Made by a program: the position numbers and the translations under genes. A stretch of 64,000 nucleotides of DNA, taken from the NCBI RefSeq assembly GCF_001704415.2, contig NC_030816.1:81966713-82030712 (forward strand), read 5' to 3'. This document shows, in pieces, positions 51,868 to 63,075 of this stretch (positions are counted from its first letter, which is position 1; every line of letters starts with the position of its first letter). This DNA is from Capra hircus. Lineage: Eukaryota; Chordata; Mammalia; Artiodactyla; Bovidae. The notes below the pieces were generated by a model. It saw only the letters and a list, made by a program, of their open reading frames with translations, ran no database searches and had not been told where the DNA came from.

Positions 51868-54800
51868 GTTAGTGGTTTTGATACTTATTAAGTTTTAAAT
51901 CTGCACATTGAGTCTTTTTGTTTGTTTTGCACATTGAATCTTGATTTGCATGTGTACTGTTTCCAAAATCCATTTTGTTTTGTTCTTAAGATCTGAATGA
52001 ATCAAGTCTTTCAGCTTTCTCAACTTCATTTTTCTTGCTTCGTAACTGGTGGGACAAATTTTGTTGCTAAGTTTCTTCCTAGTGCCAGTTTTCAGCATCT
52101 CTGTTGAATTGATGTCATTGGCATTATTTCCAACAAGTTTTGGTCAGTGGCAGGCAGCATATATGTGAAATTAACCCTCTTTAGGGGAACAGTGCTTGTA
52201 TTTTCAAGTCATCAGTGATCAACTAAAATTTTAGGGCCTGCCAAAGTCACACAAACTTTGGTCTTTAAAAAAGAGAAAAAAAAAACAGGAGAGCCAGTTG
52301 AAGGTTTCTTAAACTAGGCACACATTCCAAAGGAGAAACTAAAAGCTGTGGGCAGAGTTAGCTCCTGAGAGCTAAGGTAGGGCTCAATTATCCCCAGTTT
52401 GAAAATCTGAGCTGCTGGCCCAGTCTTGCTCAGTCTCCGCTTTTTTTTTTTTGCCCCACCAAATAGTTCTGTTTCATCTGGGAATCCTGCCCTGATTGTC
52501 TGAAAATACTACTGTCTACATTTCTTTACCTCTAATGTGAGCCATCATATGGGTGATGATACTGTCTCTGTGGTGGCAATGTTCAGGGAAGAACAAGACC
52601 AAACCCTCGCATACTCTGACATTTCAAGCAGCACCATCCAGTAGAAATACAACATGAGCCACATATTTAAAGTTTCTGGTAGCCACACTGAAAAGTAAAA
52701 TGAAACAGGTGAAATTTATTTAACTCAGTATACCTGAAGTATTTTGCCAGGTAAAAAATCCTCAAAGTTCATATTAACACTTCAGAATCATAGTAAGTCT
52801 TTTTCCATACTAGAGCTTCAAAATCCACTGTCTTCTGTACTCCTACAGCATAGTCACAGGCTAGCCATATTTCAGGTGCTCAGTAGTGATGTGTGACTAG
52901 TGTGACTAGTGGGCTGCTTTATGGATAGCGCAGATGTAGCTTGAATGGAGAGACCACCAAACACAATTAAGAAAACAGCCAGTGAAGTGGGAGGGAACCT
53001 AAGGGAATGTTTCACTAAAGCAAGTAGGCTGTGTTAAGTGGTGGTAAGAGGTTGGATAAGATGAAGACACTGGAGGTCATTGGTATTTTTTATTTTTTTA
53101 AAATCAGAGCTCCAATAATTTTGTGGAAAGGAAGTGGAAGCTGTCTTGATAGTGAACAAGTGAAGTCGCTCAGTCATGTCTGACTCTCTGCAACCCCATG
53201 GACTGCAGCACCCCGGGCTCTCCCCTCCATGGGATTTCCCAGGCAAGAATACTGGAGTGGGTTGCCATTTCCTTCGCCAGGGGATCTTCCTGACCCAGGG
53301 GTTGAACCCAGTTCTCCCGCATTGCAGGCAGATTCTTTACCATCAGTGCCACTTGGGAAGCAAAGGGATAGAGAAATGGGTTGGTCACAGAGGAAGGATT
53401 TGTTACGATACTCTGCTGCTTGTTACTTTCACTATTTTAACGTGAGAGACTAGAACGTTTGGTGATGGAAGTAAACGCTAGAAATGAGAGAAACATTCAC
53501 TTGGGAAAGCCAAGGGACGGATCTAGATTCCAGAATTTCAAACATACTGTGCTGTTGTCTTTTGGAAAACACTTCTGAGCTACTTTTTGTTTTTTATTTT
53601 TCTTATTACTTTGTCATAGCTAATAGAAACATTTTCCTGGTTGGTCTTTTAATGTTATTTTTTAATTTTATTTTAATTTATTTTAATTTTTATTTTTACT
53701 TTATTTTACTTTACAATACTGGATTGGTTTGTGTACACCCGTGGCGGATTCATGTCAATATATGGTAATGTTATTTTTTTAACCAGAGGATCCACACACA
53801 CATTGTCAGCTGTTTTTCCCTTTTATTTTTTCCAATTCTTCCAAATTTAATCTTCCTTCTGGATTTGATCGGTATTCACCTCTCTCCTAGGGTCTTCATA
53901 TTTTTCTTTTGATTGATATTTTGTATTTCATTCACCTGGAATTTATTGAGAGAAGGGGCATATTAAATTAGCTGTCTTTTTTTTTTTTTTTGGTCAAATA
54001 GCTGAATAATTGTCCAATAACGTTTATTTCCTTCCCTCATGATGTGTGATGGCTCTTTTATCACGTCGTCTTTCTGTCCTTGCTACTGTCCTTGCTTTCT
54101 GTCCTTCCCTGATCCCATGCCACATCCATTTTTTTCATTCTTACCTATTCAGGAATAACCTGGGAATAATTTAGTTTGTTTCCAAAATAGTCCTTTTGGA
54201 ATGATGGTTGGAATTGTATTACACACATGCATATATATTTTTTAATGATAGCTGGGAAGCACTTTAAAGAGCAAAACTTTCGGAGAATCATTAAAGTTTG
54301 GTGGTAGGCTTTCAGTTTTAGCCGTAAGAACAGAGAGTGCAAATTTGTAAGAAGAACTGAGGTATTTTTTCCTGATGGGGCAAGCTCCCACTGGTTTGCT
54401 TGTGACCAGCCTCACAATTGTCCCTGGGCACTAGTGGCCTTCTGTCACCTTGTTTTTCCATGTATTGCCCAGACTAGCAGCACCAGCACCATCTGGAGCT
54501 TGTTAGAAAGGAAAAATTTCAGACCTCACCCCAAATCTCCTAAGTCAGAACTATTCATACAAAAGGATTTTTACACAGTGCCCTTAATCAGCTGAAGTTT
54601 GGTAATCAGTTTTGCAGTGGAGAATTTTCTTGCCCCAGGACTAGATTTTATTTTTCAGATGGCTGCTATCCTAGCAGGGGCTTCCCCTGTGGCTCAGTGG
54701 TAAAGAACCTCCCTGCCAGTGCAGGAGACCCAGCAGACCCGGCCGGGTTTGATCCCTGTGTCAGGAAGATCTCCTGGAGTAGAAAATGGCAACCCACTCC

Positions 54801-57800
54801 AGTGTTCTTGCCTGAAAAATTCTGTGGACAGAGGAGCCTGGCAGTCTGCCGTTCATGGGGTCACAAGAGTCAGACACAACTTAGTGACTAGGCAATAACA
54901 ACTATCCTTGCAAAACTTAATTTTTCCCTTCATGGTGAAATCTAAAGTGTAGCCTGAACAATTTTTCCGAAGGGCAGCTGTCTTCCCAAAGATTCAGCTC
55001 TTTCAAGAAGGCTCCAGACCTAAGCAATAATAGAGTCGTAAAGGGCATGGCCAGGGCCAGTGGCCTCCTTCATGAGTAGGTGCACCTGTTGGGATGGTGG
55101 AACCTGAAAGAGTCCTTCAGTCCCCTCATGTCTATACTTAATGCCAAAGGGAAGACTGTTGATAATACAACAGCAGCTGTATACTTCTGTTTATCATCTC
55201 ATAATATTCACAGATGGTATGAAGCATTTAGGTGAATTGGAGTACAGATCTCCATTGAGAGGTAAATAAACAGTGTATAATGTTGGCCGTTTAGTCCCAA
55301 CTGTCAGTGAATTGAAAAATTGAAAAGTACATGAATATAATAAGATTCTTTCTTCCCAACGCTTATCAAATACTGGAGGCTAAAGATTTTCATATTTTTT
55401 TTGTCAAAATGAGATTGGTGAAAACTTCCTGTTTGTTGGGATCCACCTCTGTCGTTGACTGCCAGCCTCACACCAAGAGTTTCCTGAGTGGAGCCAACCA
55501 CAGCAGTTACTGAAGCAAGCCACATATGCTCAGCACATGTCTGCATCTGATTCCAGGTGCTCAAGCAGACCTCTAGTGTGATACTTAGCACAGTTGGTTT
55601 GGCAAGTGCTTCAGCAAGGAAGATTTGTAGTACAGGTGCAAATTCCAACCAGTTCACAGCACGAACGCAAAGAATCTGGAGAAATAGGTAGTATTAGACC
55701 ACTCTTGTCATTACACTTTTGGCTTCCAAACCTGCATTCTATATGAAAAGCAAATCAGAACTAAGGCCAAACCAGTCTAACCACTGTCCTATTCTTTCAC
55801 AGCATTTATAGTATCTTTTGTGAGCCTTTGCTTTTTATTCTTAGCGAGGCCAAATTCACTGAAGTTTCTTGGGCACCCAGAACAATGCCTGAGATATATA
55901 TATAGAGAGAGAGCTACTTAGTAAATATTTGTTTATTGAAAGAATTTTGGTAATAAAATTGAATCAAGGGGTATAATCTCACTTAAATTCCAGATGATTA
56001 GTGTTCCTTTGGAGCTTCTCTACTACGACAGTGAGAACTAGAGTGGGTCTTGATAGATTGAATTCAGGTTTCAGTACAGAAAAGGTTTGTACAATAGGCC
56101 TCCTTTTGGCAAGTTACATCAGAGTAGCTTTTTTTTTTCTTTTAATTGGAGTATAGTTGATTTACAATGTTAATTTCAGGTTTACTGCAGAGTGATTTAG
56201 TTAATACACAAAATTACTTTTTCTATGACTGTATTAATTGATCAGAAAAAAATAAAACATCAGGATGACTGGTGATTTTGTACCAGGTGAAGTTAAGCTG
56301 AAACGTTAATTTGACTTAAAGGCAATTAAAAACAACAAACACTTGAGTAATGCTCGTGTAATAGGAGATGGCTAAAATGGCAAGGGGATAGTCTGCAAAT
56401 GGCAGAAATTTTGAAAACACTGACCTGTTGGTTAAAAGCACAGATGTGAGTCCCCTGGCACTTCTTGGTTTCAGTTTGTTCAACTTTTATTTAATGGAAA
56501 GTATGCAGATGTATTTTATTTATAAAATTTCTGGAGATGAAAGTCTTCATAACCACTTCACCCTTGCTGTCTCTAATCCCAGTAGCTAGTCAGTTGTGTG
56601 TCGTCTGTGAATGCACTGCGCTCAGACAGTAACAAGATAACATCAATTCGGACAGCAGTATTTATAATGTCCTTCTTTCTCCTCATTGTTCCATTTAGAC
56701 CCCCAATTTATTTTAAAGGGTTTACAAAAAACTATTGTATGCACTGTCACCTAAAGTGTATCTTTTTAAGAAGCCTCTGAATGTGTGCTTTTTGTAGGAG
56801 ATCCTGAGATTCCTGTGGGGTCTAAGGCAGTTCAGGACAGGAAACGCTGTGAGGGTGAAGTGGGACCCAGGGTCACCACGAGAGAGACAAAGGCACGTCC
56901 CTCCTCGCAGGGACGGGAGGGAGCAGCCTGGGTGCAGAGCGCTGAGGCCAAGGGGTGGTTTCTGTCTCCCCTCACCTGTCTCCTCTTAAATTGCCCTCCT
57001 TCCTGTCTCCACCTCTTCCCACCCCTACCCCCACCCCTTTTACGTGTATAGGCTTGGAGCAGTTGAGACAGCAGCTGAGATTTCAGAGTCCGAGCAGGAA
57101 GACAGAAGTTGTAGAGAAGCTGAGGCTTTGGTTTCCCTGTCCTGTGGGCCTTGCCATTTTCATTTCTGTAAGATCTGAAAGAACCCTGTTCAGCCTGCTT
57201 CGTTATTACCAGATTCTTTCTAGAATTACTCTTTAAACTTTTTTTTTTTTTAATATTTCACAGCCTGGGTATGATTGATAAGATGATTGGATGATTGGTA
57301 CGATTGTTTATTTCAGTAAGATTTCTCAACGTACAGGGTGGTGTTGCTTTACAAAAATTTCTTACTTAAATTTTTATTCTGTGTAACTGCCAAAATTAGG
57401 GAGTTACTGCATGTGTAAATTTAACATCCTCAGTATCTGCTTAAATCTGTGACCATCACATTGCCTCTCTTTGTATTTATAGAAGACCCCGTGGTCTCTC
57501 CCATCCTGCACGGGCAGTGATGGGACCAGGTGCCTTGATCTTAGTTGTCTGAATGTTGAGTTTTAAGCCAACTTTTTCACTCTCCTCTTTCATCTCATTA
57601 TCAGCCTTGAGACTCTCATTCCTAGGCCCTCAGTCACCCAAAACGCCACAGGTTTCCAGGTCATCCTTCATTCATTTCACATTCACTACCTTCTGGCTCT
57701 CTTCATCGGCACTTAAATTCTACCTCCCCCTTGCCCCTACCCCATCCTTTCCACTTTGGCCTCTAGAACTTAGTGAGAGCAGGAACCCCCTGGATCCCAG

Positions 57801-60800
57801 CTTCTTCTCTCAACTTTACATCTTTCTTCTCCCCCAATTCCCTTTTTTGCTGCTGTTATAATAAAACCTAGCTTTCCCCTGAGCCCGCTCTGTTGACTTT
57901 TTTTCTCTAATATATCTTATACCTTTGGGCCAAGAAATAGGATGGGTGTCTACCTTCTTTGTGTGGATCACAATAAACTGGAAAATTCTGAAAGAGATGG
58001 GAATACTAGACCACCTGACCTGCCTCTTGAGAACAGGTCAGGAAGCAACAGTTAGGACTGGACATGGAACAACAGACTGTTCCAAATAGGAAAAGGAGTA
58101 TGTCAAGGCTGTATATTGTCACCCTGCTTATTTAACTTATATGCAGAGTACATCATGAGAAATGCTGAGCTGGAAGAAGCACAAGCTGGAATCAAGATTG
58201 CCGGGAGAAATATCAATAACCTCAGATATGCAGATGACACCACCCTTATGGCAGAAAGTGAAGAACTAAAGAGCCTCCTGGTGAAAGTGAAAGAGGAGAG
58301 TGAAAAAGTTGGCTTAAAGCTCAACATTCAGAAAACGAAGATCATGGCATCCAGTCCCATCACTTCATGGGAAATAGATGGGGAAACAGTGGAAATAGTG
58401 TCAGACTTTATTTTTGGGGGCTCCAGAATCACGGCAGATGGTGATTGCAGCCATGAAATTAAAAGATGCTTACTCCTTGGAAGGAAAGTAATGACCAACC
58501 TAGATAGCATATTAAAAAGCAGAGACATTACTTTGCCAACAAAGGTCTGTCTAGTTAAGGCTATGGTTTTTCCCGTGGTCATGTATGAATGTGAGAGTTC
58601 GACTGTTAAGAAAGCTGAGCCCCGAAGAATTGATGCTTTTGAACTGTGGTGTTGGAGAAGACTCTTGAGAGTGCCTTGGACTGCAAGGAGATCCAACCAG
58701 TCCATCCTAAAGGAGATCAGTCCTGGGTGTTCATTGGAAGGACTGATGTTGAAGCTGAAACTTTGGCCACCTGATGCGAAGAGCTGACTCATTTGAAAAG
58801 ACCCTGATGTTGGGAAAGATTGAGGGCAGGAGGAGAAGGGGATGACAGAGGATGAGATGGTTGAATGGCATCACCGACTTGATCAACATGGATTTAGGTG
58901 GACTCCAGGAGTTGGTGATGGATAGGGAGGCCTGGCACGCTGTGGTTCATGGGGTTACAAAGAGTCGGACACAACTGAGCGACTGAACTGACTGACTACC
59001 TTTTTTCTCATTGCCACCTCCAGAAATCCTCCCCCCACTCCAGGAAAACCCCCAGTTCCCAATCTGATGAACCTACCCAGTAATCCTCTCTTGTAATCAT
59101 CTACAGACACCCAAGTCTTTCCTTGAAGGTTTTTCTTCGAAGGCAACCTGTCACTCTTCAGGAGCACTCCACAGATTCTTAAATGATTTCATGTGTGTAG
59201 TCCTTTCAGTCCCCTGACGACCTCTCAGCTCCCTGACCTCCTTTTCCAGTGAGCTTTCCTTGTCCTCCTGTCTCCATTTGCATTGTCACACCTACCAGTA
59301 TTGGGGTCTCGTCAAAACCTCTGTTTCAGGCACCTATCTCTGACCGCCACCTCCTCTTTCCAGGTCATGCCATCTAATACCCTAGGTCTATAGTTTCTTT
59401 TGGAGAAGGAAATGGCAGCCCACTCCAGTGTTCCTGCGTGGAGAATCCCATGGACAGAGGAACCTGGTGGGCTTCAGTGCATGGGGTTGCAGAGAGTCAG
59501 ACACGACTAAGCAGCTCCTGCAGTTAGTTCCTTTGGACCTCCCTGGTGGTTCCTCTGATTCTTCCAGACCTGCAGTCTGCTGATCCCCCCAGCTCTTCCC
59601 TGTCCTGCACGGTCCCCACACCCTCGCTTCCATCAGTGTACTCGTCCTCGTAAAGACCCTCAGCTCCCTTGGCCCTCTCAGTCACATTCATCAGGTCCGG
59701 TTCAGTCCAGCTCTCCCCCTGTTGTGAGCCTTAACTTCCACAACTCTAGATGGCTGGAGAGCACACTGATCGGTCTCACTTTAAATTCATGACTGTTATT
59801 AAACTCAAGTCTTAAATAAATGTAGCCTGCAAATTCCTAAGTTCACTTGTTCTCCCAGTTTCCTGGTCAAGCGGTTATGTTTCACCAAATTCAGAGTCCA
59901 TCAGTTTTAAAGTTTAGCAGTATGTTATGTTCCTCTTAAAAATCACATGCCACTAAATCGAGACCCATCCCAGTTTGGGAGATAATTAAAATCATCTTGG
60001 AATGAATGGAATGTGGTATTTCACCTTCTCTTATCGCAGAAACCGCCCCTGTCCTTACCTCAGCTCGTCACTCTGTTTCTTGTTTCACTGAGAAAATGGA
60101 ACATCCGCTCGTCTTTCATCACATGGACCTGGGCCCGCACACTCTTCCCGCCGCGACGCTAACTGTGAACGACATCCTTCTCCAACTCCCGCTTGATTTT
60201 CCTGCTCTTTGTAGCAGAATTTCTCAGAAGATACATTTCTGTTCACTTTTCTCTGTTTCGCTCCTCTCAGTCTAGAAACCACTCCAGTCAGATTCTCTCC
60301 TGTGTTGTCGTCGTCTTGAAACTGCTCTTGTGAAGGTCCAGTAGCTTTCTGAATCCAGTGGTCCGTTTTCAGTCCTTATCTTACTATTCCTATTAACAGC
60401 ATTTGACCCAGTTGATCTCGTCCTCTTCCTGGATATCCTTTGTTAACATGGCTTCCAAGTACCCTTCAGGTTTTCTTCCAACCTCAGTGGTCACTTTATA
60501 TCTGTTTTGCTGATTCCTCCTTTCCTTCCTAACCTGGGGTTGGGATGTCCGGGGCTTGGTGCCTGGACTCCCCTCTCTCGCTTTGCTCTCTCCTTGATTG
60601 TGGCTCTGAATGCCGTCTAGACACTGATGATTTATGGATTCCTCACTCTGGACTCCACTGCTGAAATCCAGAATTGTGGATCCGGCTTCCTGCTCAGCCA
60701 CTTCACACGGGTGACATCTCAAAGGTAACATGCCTGAATGTGGACTCCTGATCTTACCTGCGCACCTGTCCTTCCGTGTTCCTCCTCATCTCAGTGCAGG

Positions 60801-63075
60801 GCCGCTTCATGTCTCCATTATCTCAGGCTGAAAGTCTCGGCCTCTCCTTCATTCCGAATCTCAAAGTTCGAGTCCAGCCTCAGCAAGCTATGTTGGCTTT
60901 ACGTTCGGCATGTGTCTAGCACTCAGCCACTGCCCAACCTCACTCACCACCGAGGTCCAGATCCTTGTGTCTTGTCTGGATCACCTCAGTCACCTTCTAA
61001 TGGGTCTCCCTCCTTCCAGCCTTGCCTCCGCCGTCCACCAGTCTTTTCTCAGCCCTGCAATCAGTATGATCCTTAACATTTAAAAGTCAGGTCAGTTTGT
61101 AAGTTAAATCAGGATAAAGCTGTGACCTCATCTGGTGCTGCCCCTGCCCCGTCCCCCGGCTACCCCCTCCAGCTCTGTGGCCTTGCTGTGCGCTCTGCCT
61201 GGGCAGCTCTACCCCATGGTTCGCTCCCTGCCTCCGCCTGACGATTGTTCAGATACCACCTGCTCAGTGAGGCCTTCCCTGAGGCCCCTTCTTAAACCTC
61301 CAAGATCATGTCACTGTCGTCACTGCCATTTCTCACTCTGATTTCTTGGTTTTTGTGTGTTTGTCATAGTGTTAGCACTAGACTGTAAGCTCCACGATAG
61401 AAAGGATTCTGAATTGTTTGCTTCACTGCTGAATCCCCCGGACCACTGTAGCACTGGATACATGTTGGGTGTTCAGTAAGTTTTTATTGAATGAGGGAAT
61501 AAAACTTAAAATAGCGTATTTGCTGCTGCTGCTGCCAAGTCACTTCAGTCGTGTCCGACTCTGTGTGACCCTATAGACAGCAGCCCACCAGGCTCCCCCG
61601 TCCCTGGGATTCTCCAGGCAAGAACACTGGAGTGGGTTGCCATTTCCTTCTCCAAGCGTATTTGCTACTTCTGAGCAAATCAATATCCCACATTAGTATG
61701 GTCATTCGGATACCGCAACTGTAGAATTTAACTGAATTTTGCCAAACTTAAGCGGGTAAATATAACCTTAGTATTCTGAACCTAAGGTAACAAACATACT
61801 AGGAGCTAAATTTAAAATCTGTGTCATTTCTGACATGGGCAGACCTGCTTATTTATTCACATCATTTTAGAGCATAGTAAATTGTTAATAAAATTATTTT
61901 GAAGGGGAGTTGTTGAAAGTAATTAAGACAGCCGTTTTTTCAGGAAGACTTGACTTTATGGTCAGTATGCCATGCACCATACTCTTTTAGTAATTGAAAT
62001 CCATTACTTGTCAGCTCCACGTATACCTATGCCTGTACTTAAAAGCAATAAGATGTACACAGTTTTCAGTAAATTACACTGACCTCTTTGAATTAAATAG
62101 TTATTTTTGTAATTGATGTTGACATCCCTCAAAAAGAAAGATTGTGTGAGATTATGTTTTCTCTCAGAATTAAAAAAAAATCTGTATGTAACTGGACATA
62201 ATTTTATATTCATCTTTTGCTAAACACATTATTGTATATTATGTCCTTTGTTGTGATTCAGGGTTTTTATAAAAAGCATTTCTATAAATCCAAAAAATTT
62301 TCTCTTTGCCTTAAGACTATCCTGTTTATTCTAAGCTAAAAATCACAAACAGTTGAATTTAGCTCTTTTTCTGAGCTCAGTAGGCTCAAAGAGATTTGGT
62401 TAGAATTTCCTTTAAAGATTCTAAGTGATAGTTCAGACTTACAAGGTTCAGAATTAAAGAAGAGAGAAATACTTGAGTATTTATTACTAGCCAGACATTG
62501 TCTTTGGCATTTTTTAAATCAGTCCGCAGGGCCATGCTTTGGGTCCCTGTTAACTACAGAGCTGTGATTGTTGCTTTACTTTTACACTTGTCGCTGACAA
62601 ATTATTATTTAAAATATCATTGTCGGCCTCTTCTAAACTTCCACCAACTGTTCTCAATGAAGCTGCTTCTGTGAATCGTCAGCCCTTGGGGCAGAGAAGA
62701 GAGGGGAGGGATTGGGGAACACTTTCCAACTTTTAAGATTATCCTCAAACAGTCTGTGCTCAGTTTTCATCGTTCAGGTCTCTGGTATACCTAAACAGCA
62801 AGGTGTCCCCTTGTCACATGTTTCATCTCGACAGTGACCCTGCCACGAAGCCGTTTCTGCTGTACTTGTCTCATCACGTGTTTTATCTCGACAGTGACCC
62901 TGCCATGAAGCAGTTTCTGCTGTACTTGGACGAGTCAAACGCCCTCGGGAAGAAGTTCATCATTCAGGACATTGATGACACTCATGTCTTCGTAATAGCA
63001 GAGTTGGTTAATGTCCTCCAGGAGCGAGTAGGCGAATTAATGGACCAGAATGCCTTTTCTCTTACCCAGAAGTGA
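51833..63075 (+). CDS. GTF2H5: GTF2H5, TFIIH subunit 5 (TTDA/p8), spliced, complete
   Basis: Join of 51833-51867 and 62895-63075. It encodes 71 residues starting MVNVLKGVLIE and ending NAFSLTQK, then TGA, the length of the human protein. Family knowledge: TTDA is the smallest core TFIIH subunit. It binds p52/GTF2H4, stimulates the XPB ATPase and stabilises the complex for nucleotide excision repair and transcription; human mutations cause photosensitive trichothiodystrophy. The start codon has a strong context (A at -3, G at +4). The Cys12 codon is split TG/T across the intron. All residues agree with the human sequence as I remember it. Oddity: 60 bp upstream of the second exon lies a copy of its acceptor and first 34 bases (see separate entry). 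Confidence 0.97.
52620..52930. mobile_element. Probable old MER-type DNA transposon
   Basis: It begins CAGCACCATCCAGTAGAAAT, includes GCCACATATTTAAAGTTTCT and GGTAGCCACACTGAAAAGTA, and ends TGTGACTAGTGGGCTGCTTT. A widespread mammalian repeat of this pattern is known to me, but I cannot name the subfamily with confidence. Confidence 0.45.
53153..53362 (-). mobile_element. Bov-tA SINE
   Basis: Full-length antisense copy from GAACAAGTGAAGTCGCTCAG to GTGCCACTTGGGAAGC. Confidence 0.93.
53666..53765 (-). mobile_element. Short L1 3' end with a 35-bp internal inversion
   Basis: Minus strand: inverted 35 bp (53765-53731, the reverse of GTGTACACCCGTGGCGGATT onward), then AAACCAATCCAGTATTGTAA and an A/T-rich tail. 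In the ruminant L1 3' end the two blocks are neighbours in one orientation. The copy is flanked by a 16/17-bp target-site duplication TAATGTTATTTTTTAA (53650-53665 and 53766-53782, one extra T). Confidence 0.85.
54475..54640. mobile_element. MER5-like hAT element
   Basis: GCAGCACCAGCACCATCTGG, AGCTTGTTAGAAAGGAAAAA and CAGACCTCACCCCAAATCTC follow the order of a diverged MER5-type element. Confidence 0.55.
54677..54901 (+). mobile_element. Bov-tA SINE
   Basis: Sense copy with an 11-bp target-site duplication (CTATCCTAGCA at 54666-54676, CTATCCTTGCA at 54902-54912, one mismatch). Confidence 0.93.
56128..56215 (-). mobile_element. L1 3' UTR fragment
   Basis: TTTTAATTGGAGTATAGTTG then ATTTACAATGTTAATTTCAG, similar to the piece at 8238. 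Confidence 0.65.
57961..59000 (+). mobile_element. BovB LINE, 5'-truncated, with a 223-codon open RT fragment
   Basis: It starts in the HNKLWKILKEMG part of the reverse transcriptase. The frame from 58116 to 58787 stays open (LCLFNLYAEY-type start, YADDTTLM catalytic motif, WCWRRLLRVPWTARRS), with a frame break before the first part. It ends in a normal BovB 3' end. This is transposon protein, not a host gene. BovB is an RTE-clade element known for horizontal transfer between reptiles and ruminants. Confidence 0.93.
59010..61500 (+). mobile_element. Ancient L2 (LINE-2) tract to its 3' end
   Basis: Sense L2-like text: GACACTGATGATTTATGGAT, AACATGCCTGAATGTGGACT, CAGTGAGGCCTTCCCTGAGG, CACTAGACTGTAAGCTCCAC and the typical end GTAAGTTTTTATTGAATGAG. 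The L2-like order is clear from about 60540. The left part, and 57550-57900 on the other side of the BovB, are less certain. Confidence 0.65.
59396..59512 (+). mobile_element. Bov-A fragment
   Basis: One Bov-A unit (GGAGAAGGAAATGGCAGCCC through CAGACACGACTAAGCAGCTC). The flanks TAGTTTCTTTTGGA and TAGTTCCTTTGGA look like an imperfect target-site duplication. Confidence 0.85.
61525..61654 (-). mobile_element. Bov-A fragment with GCT/AGC tail
   Basis: Antisense Bov-A unit starting in a GCT run, with a perfect 12-bp target-site duplication AGCGTATTTGCT (61513-61524 and 61655-61666). Confidence 0.92.
62811..62928 (+). repeat. 60-bp tandem duplication of the GTF2H5 intron 2 acceptor and exon start
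   Basis: 62811-62868 and 62871-62928 align base for base at a 60-bp offset with 6 mismatches in 58. Each copy has the acceptor TCTCGACAG followed by the exon start. The right copy (acceptor at 62894) gives the conserved protein. The left copy (acceptor at 62834) has Met-to-Thr and Gln-to-Pro changes in the copied coding part. Using the left acceptor would add exactly 20 codons with no stop, giving 91 residues. The divergence argues against a simple assembly stutter. Confidence 0.92.
62895..63075 (+). CDS. GTF2H5: GTF2H5 exon 3, coding part with stop
   Basis: Acceptor TTTTATCTCGACAG, then T completing Cys12, then DPAMKQFLLYLDESNALGKK onward to NAFSLTQK and TGA at 63073-63075. The reading frame stays open upstream through the duplicated acceptor, back to about 62803. 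Confidence 0.96.

Larger units (their letters stand above)
51868..62894. other. GTF2H5 intron 2 (11 kb)
   Basis: It holds Bov-tA copies, a twin-primed L1 fragment, an old MER-type element (about 52620-52930), a MER5-like stretch (54475-54640), BovB, a long L2-like tract and the acceptor duplication. 51900-52600, 54910-56120, 56220-57550 and 61670-62800 hold nothing I can assign. Confidence 0.65.

Noticed and set aside
58328..58792. 154-codon minus-strand open frame
   Set aside because: Shadow of the BovB reverse-transcriptase frame on the other strand.
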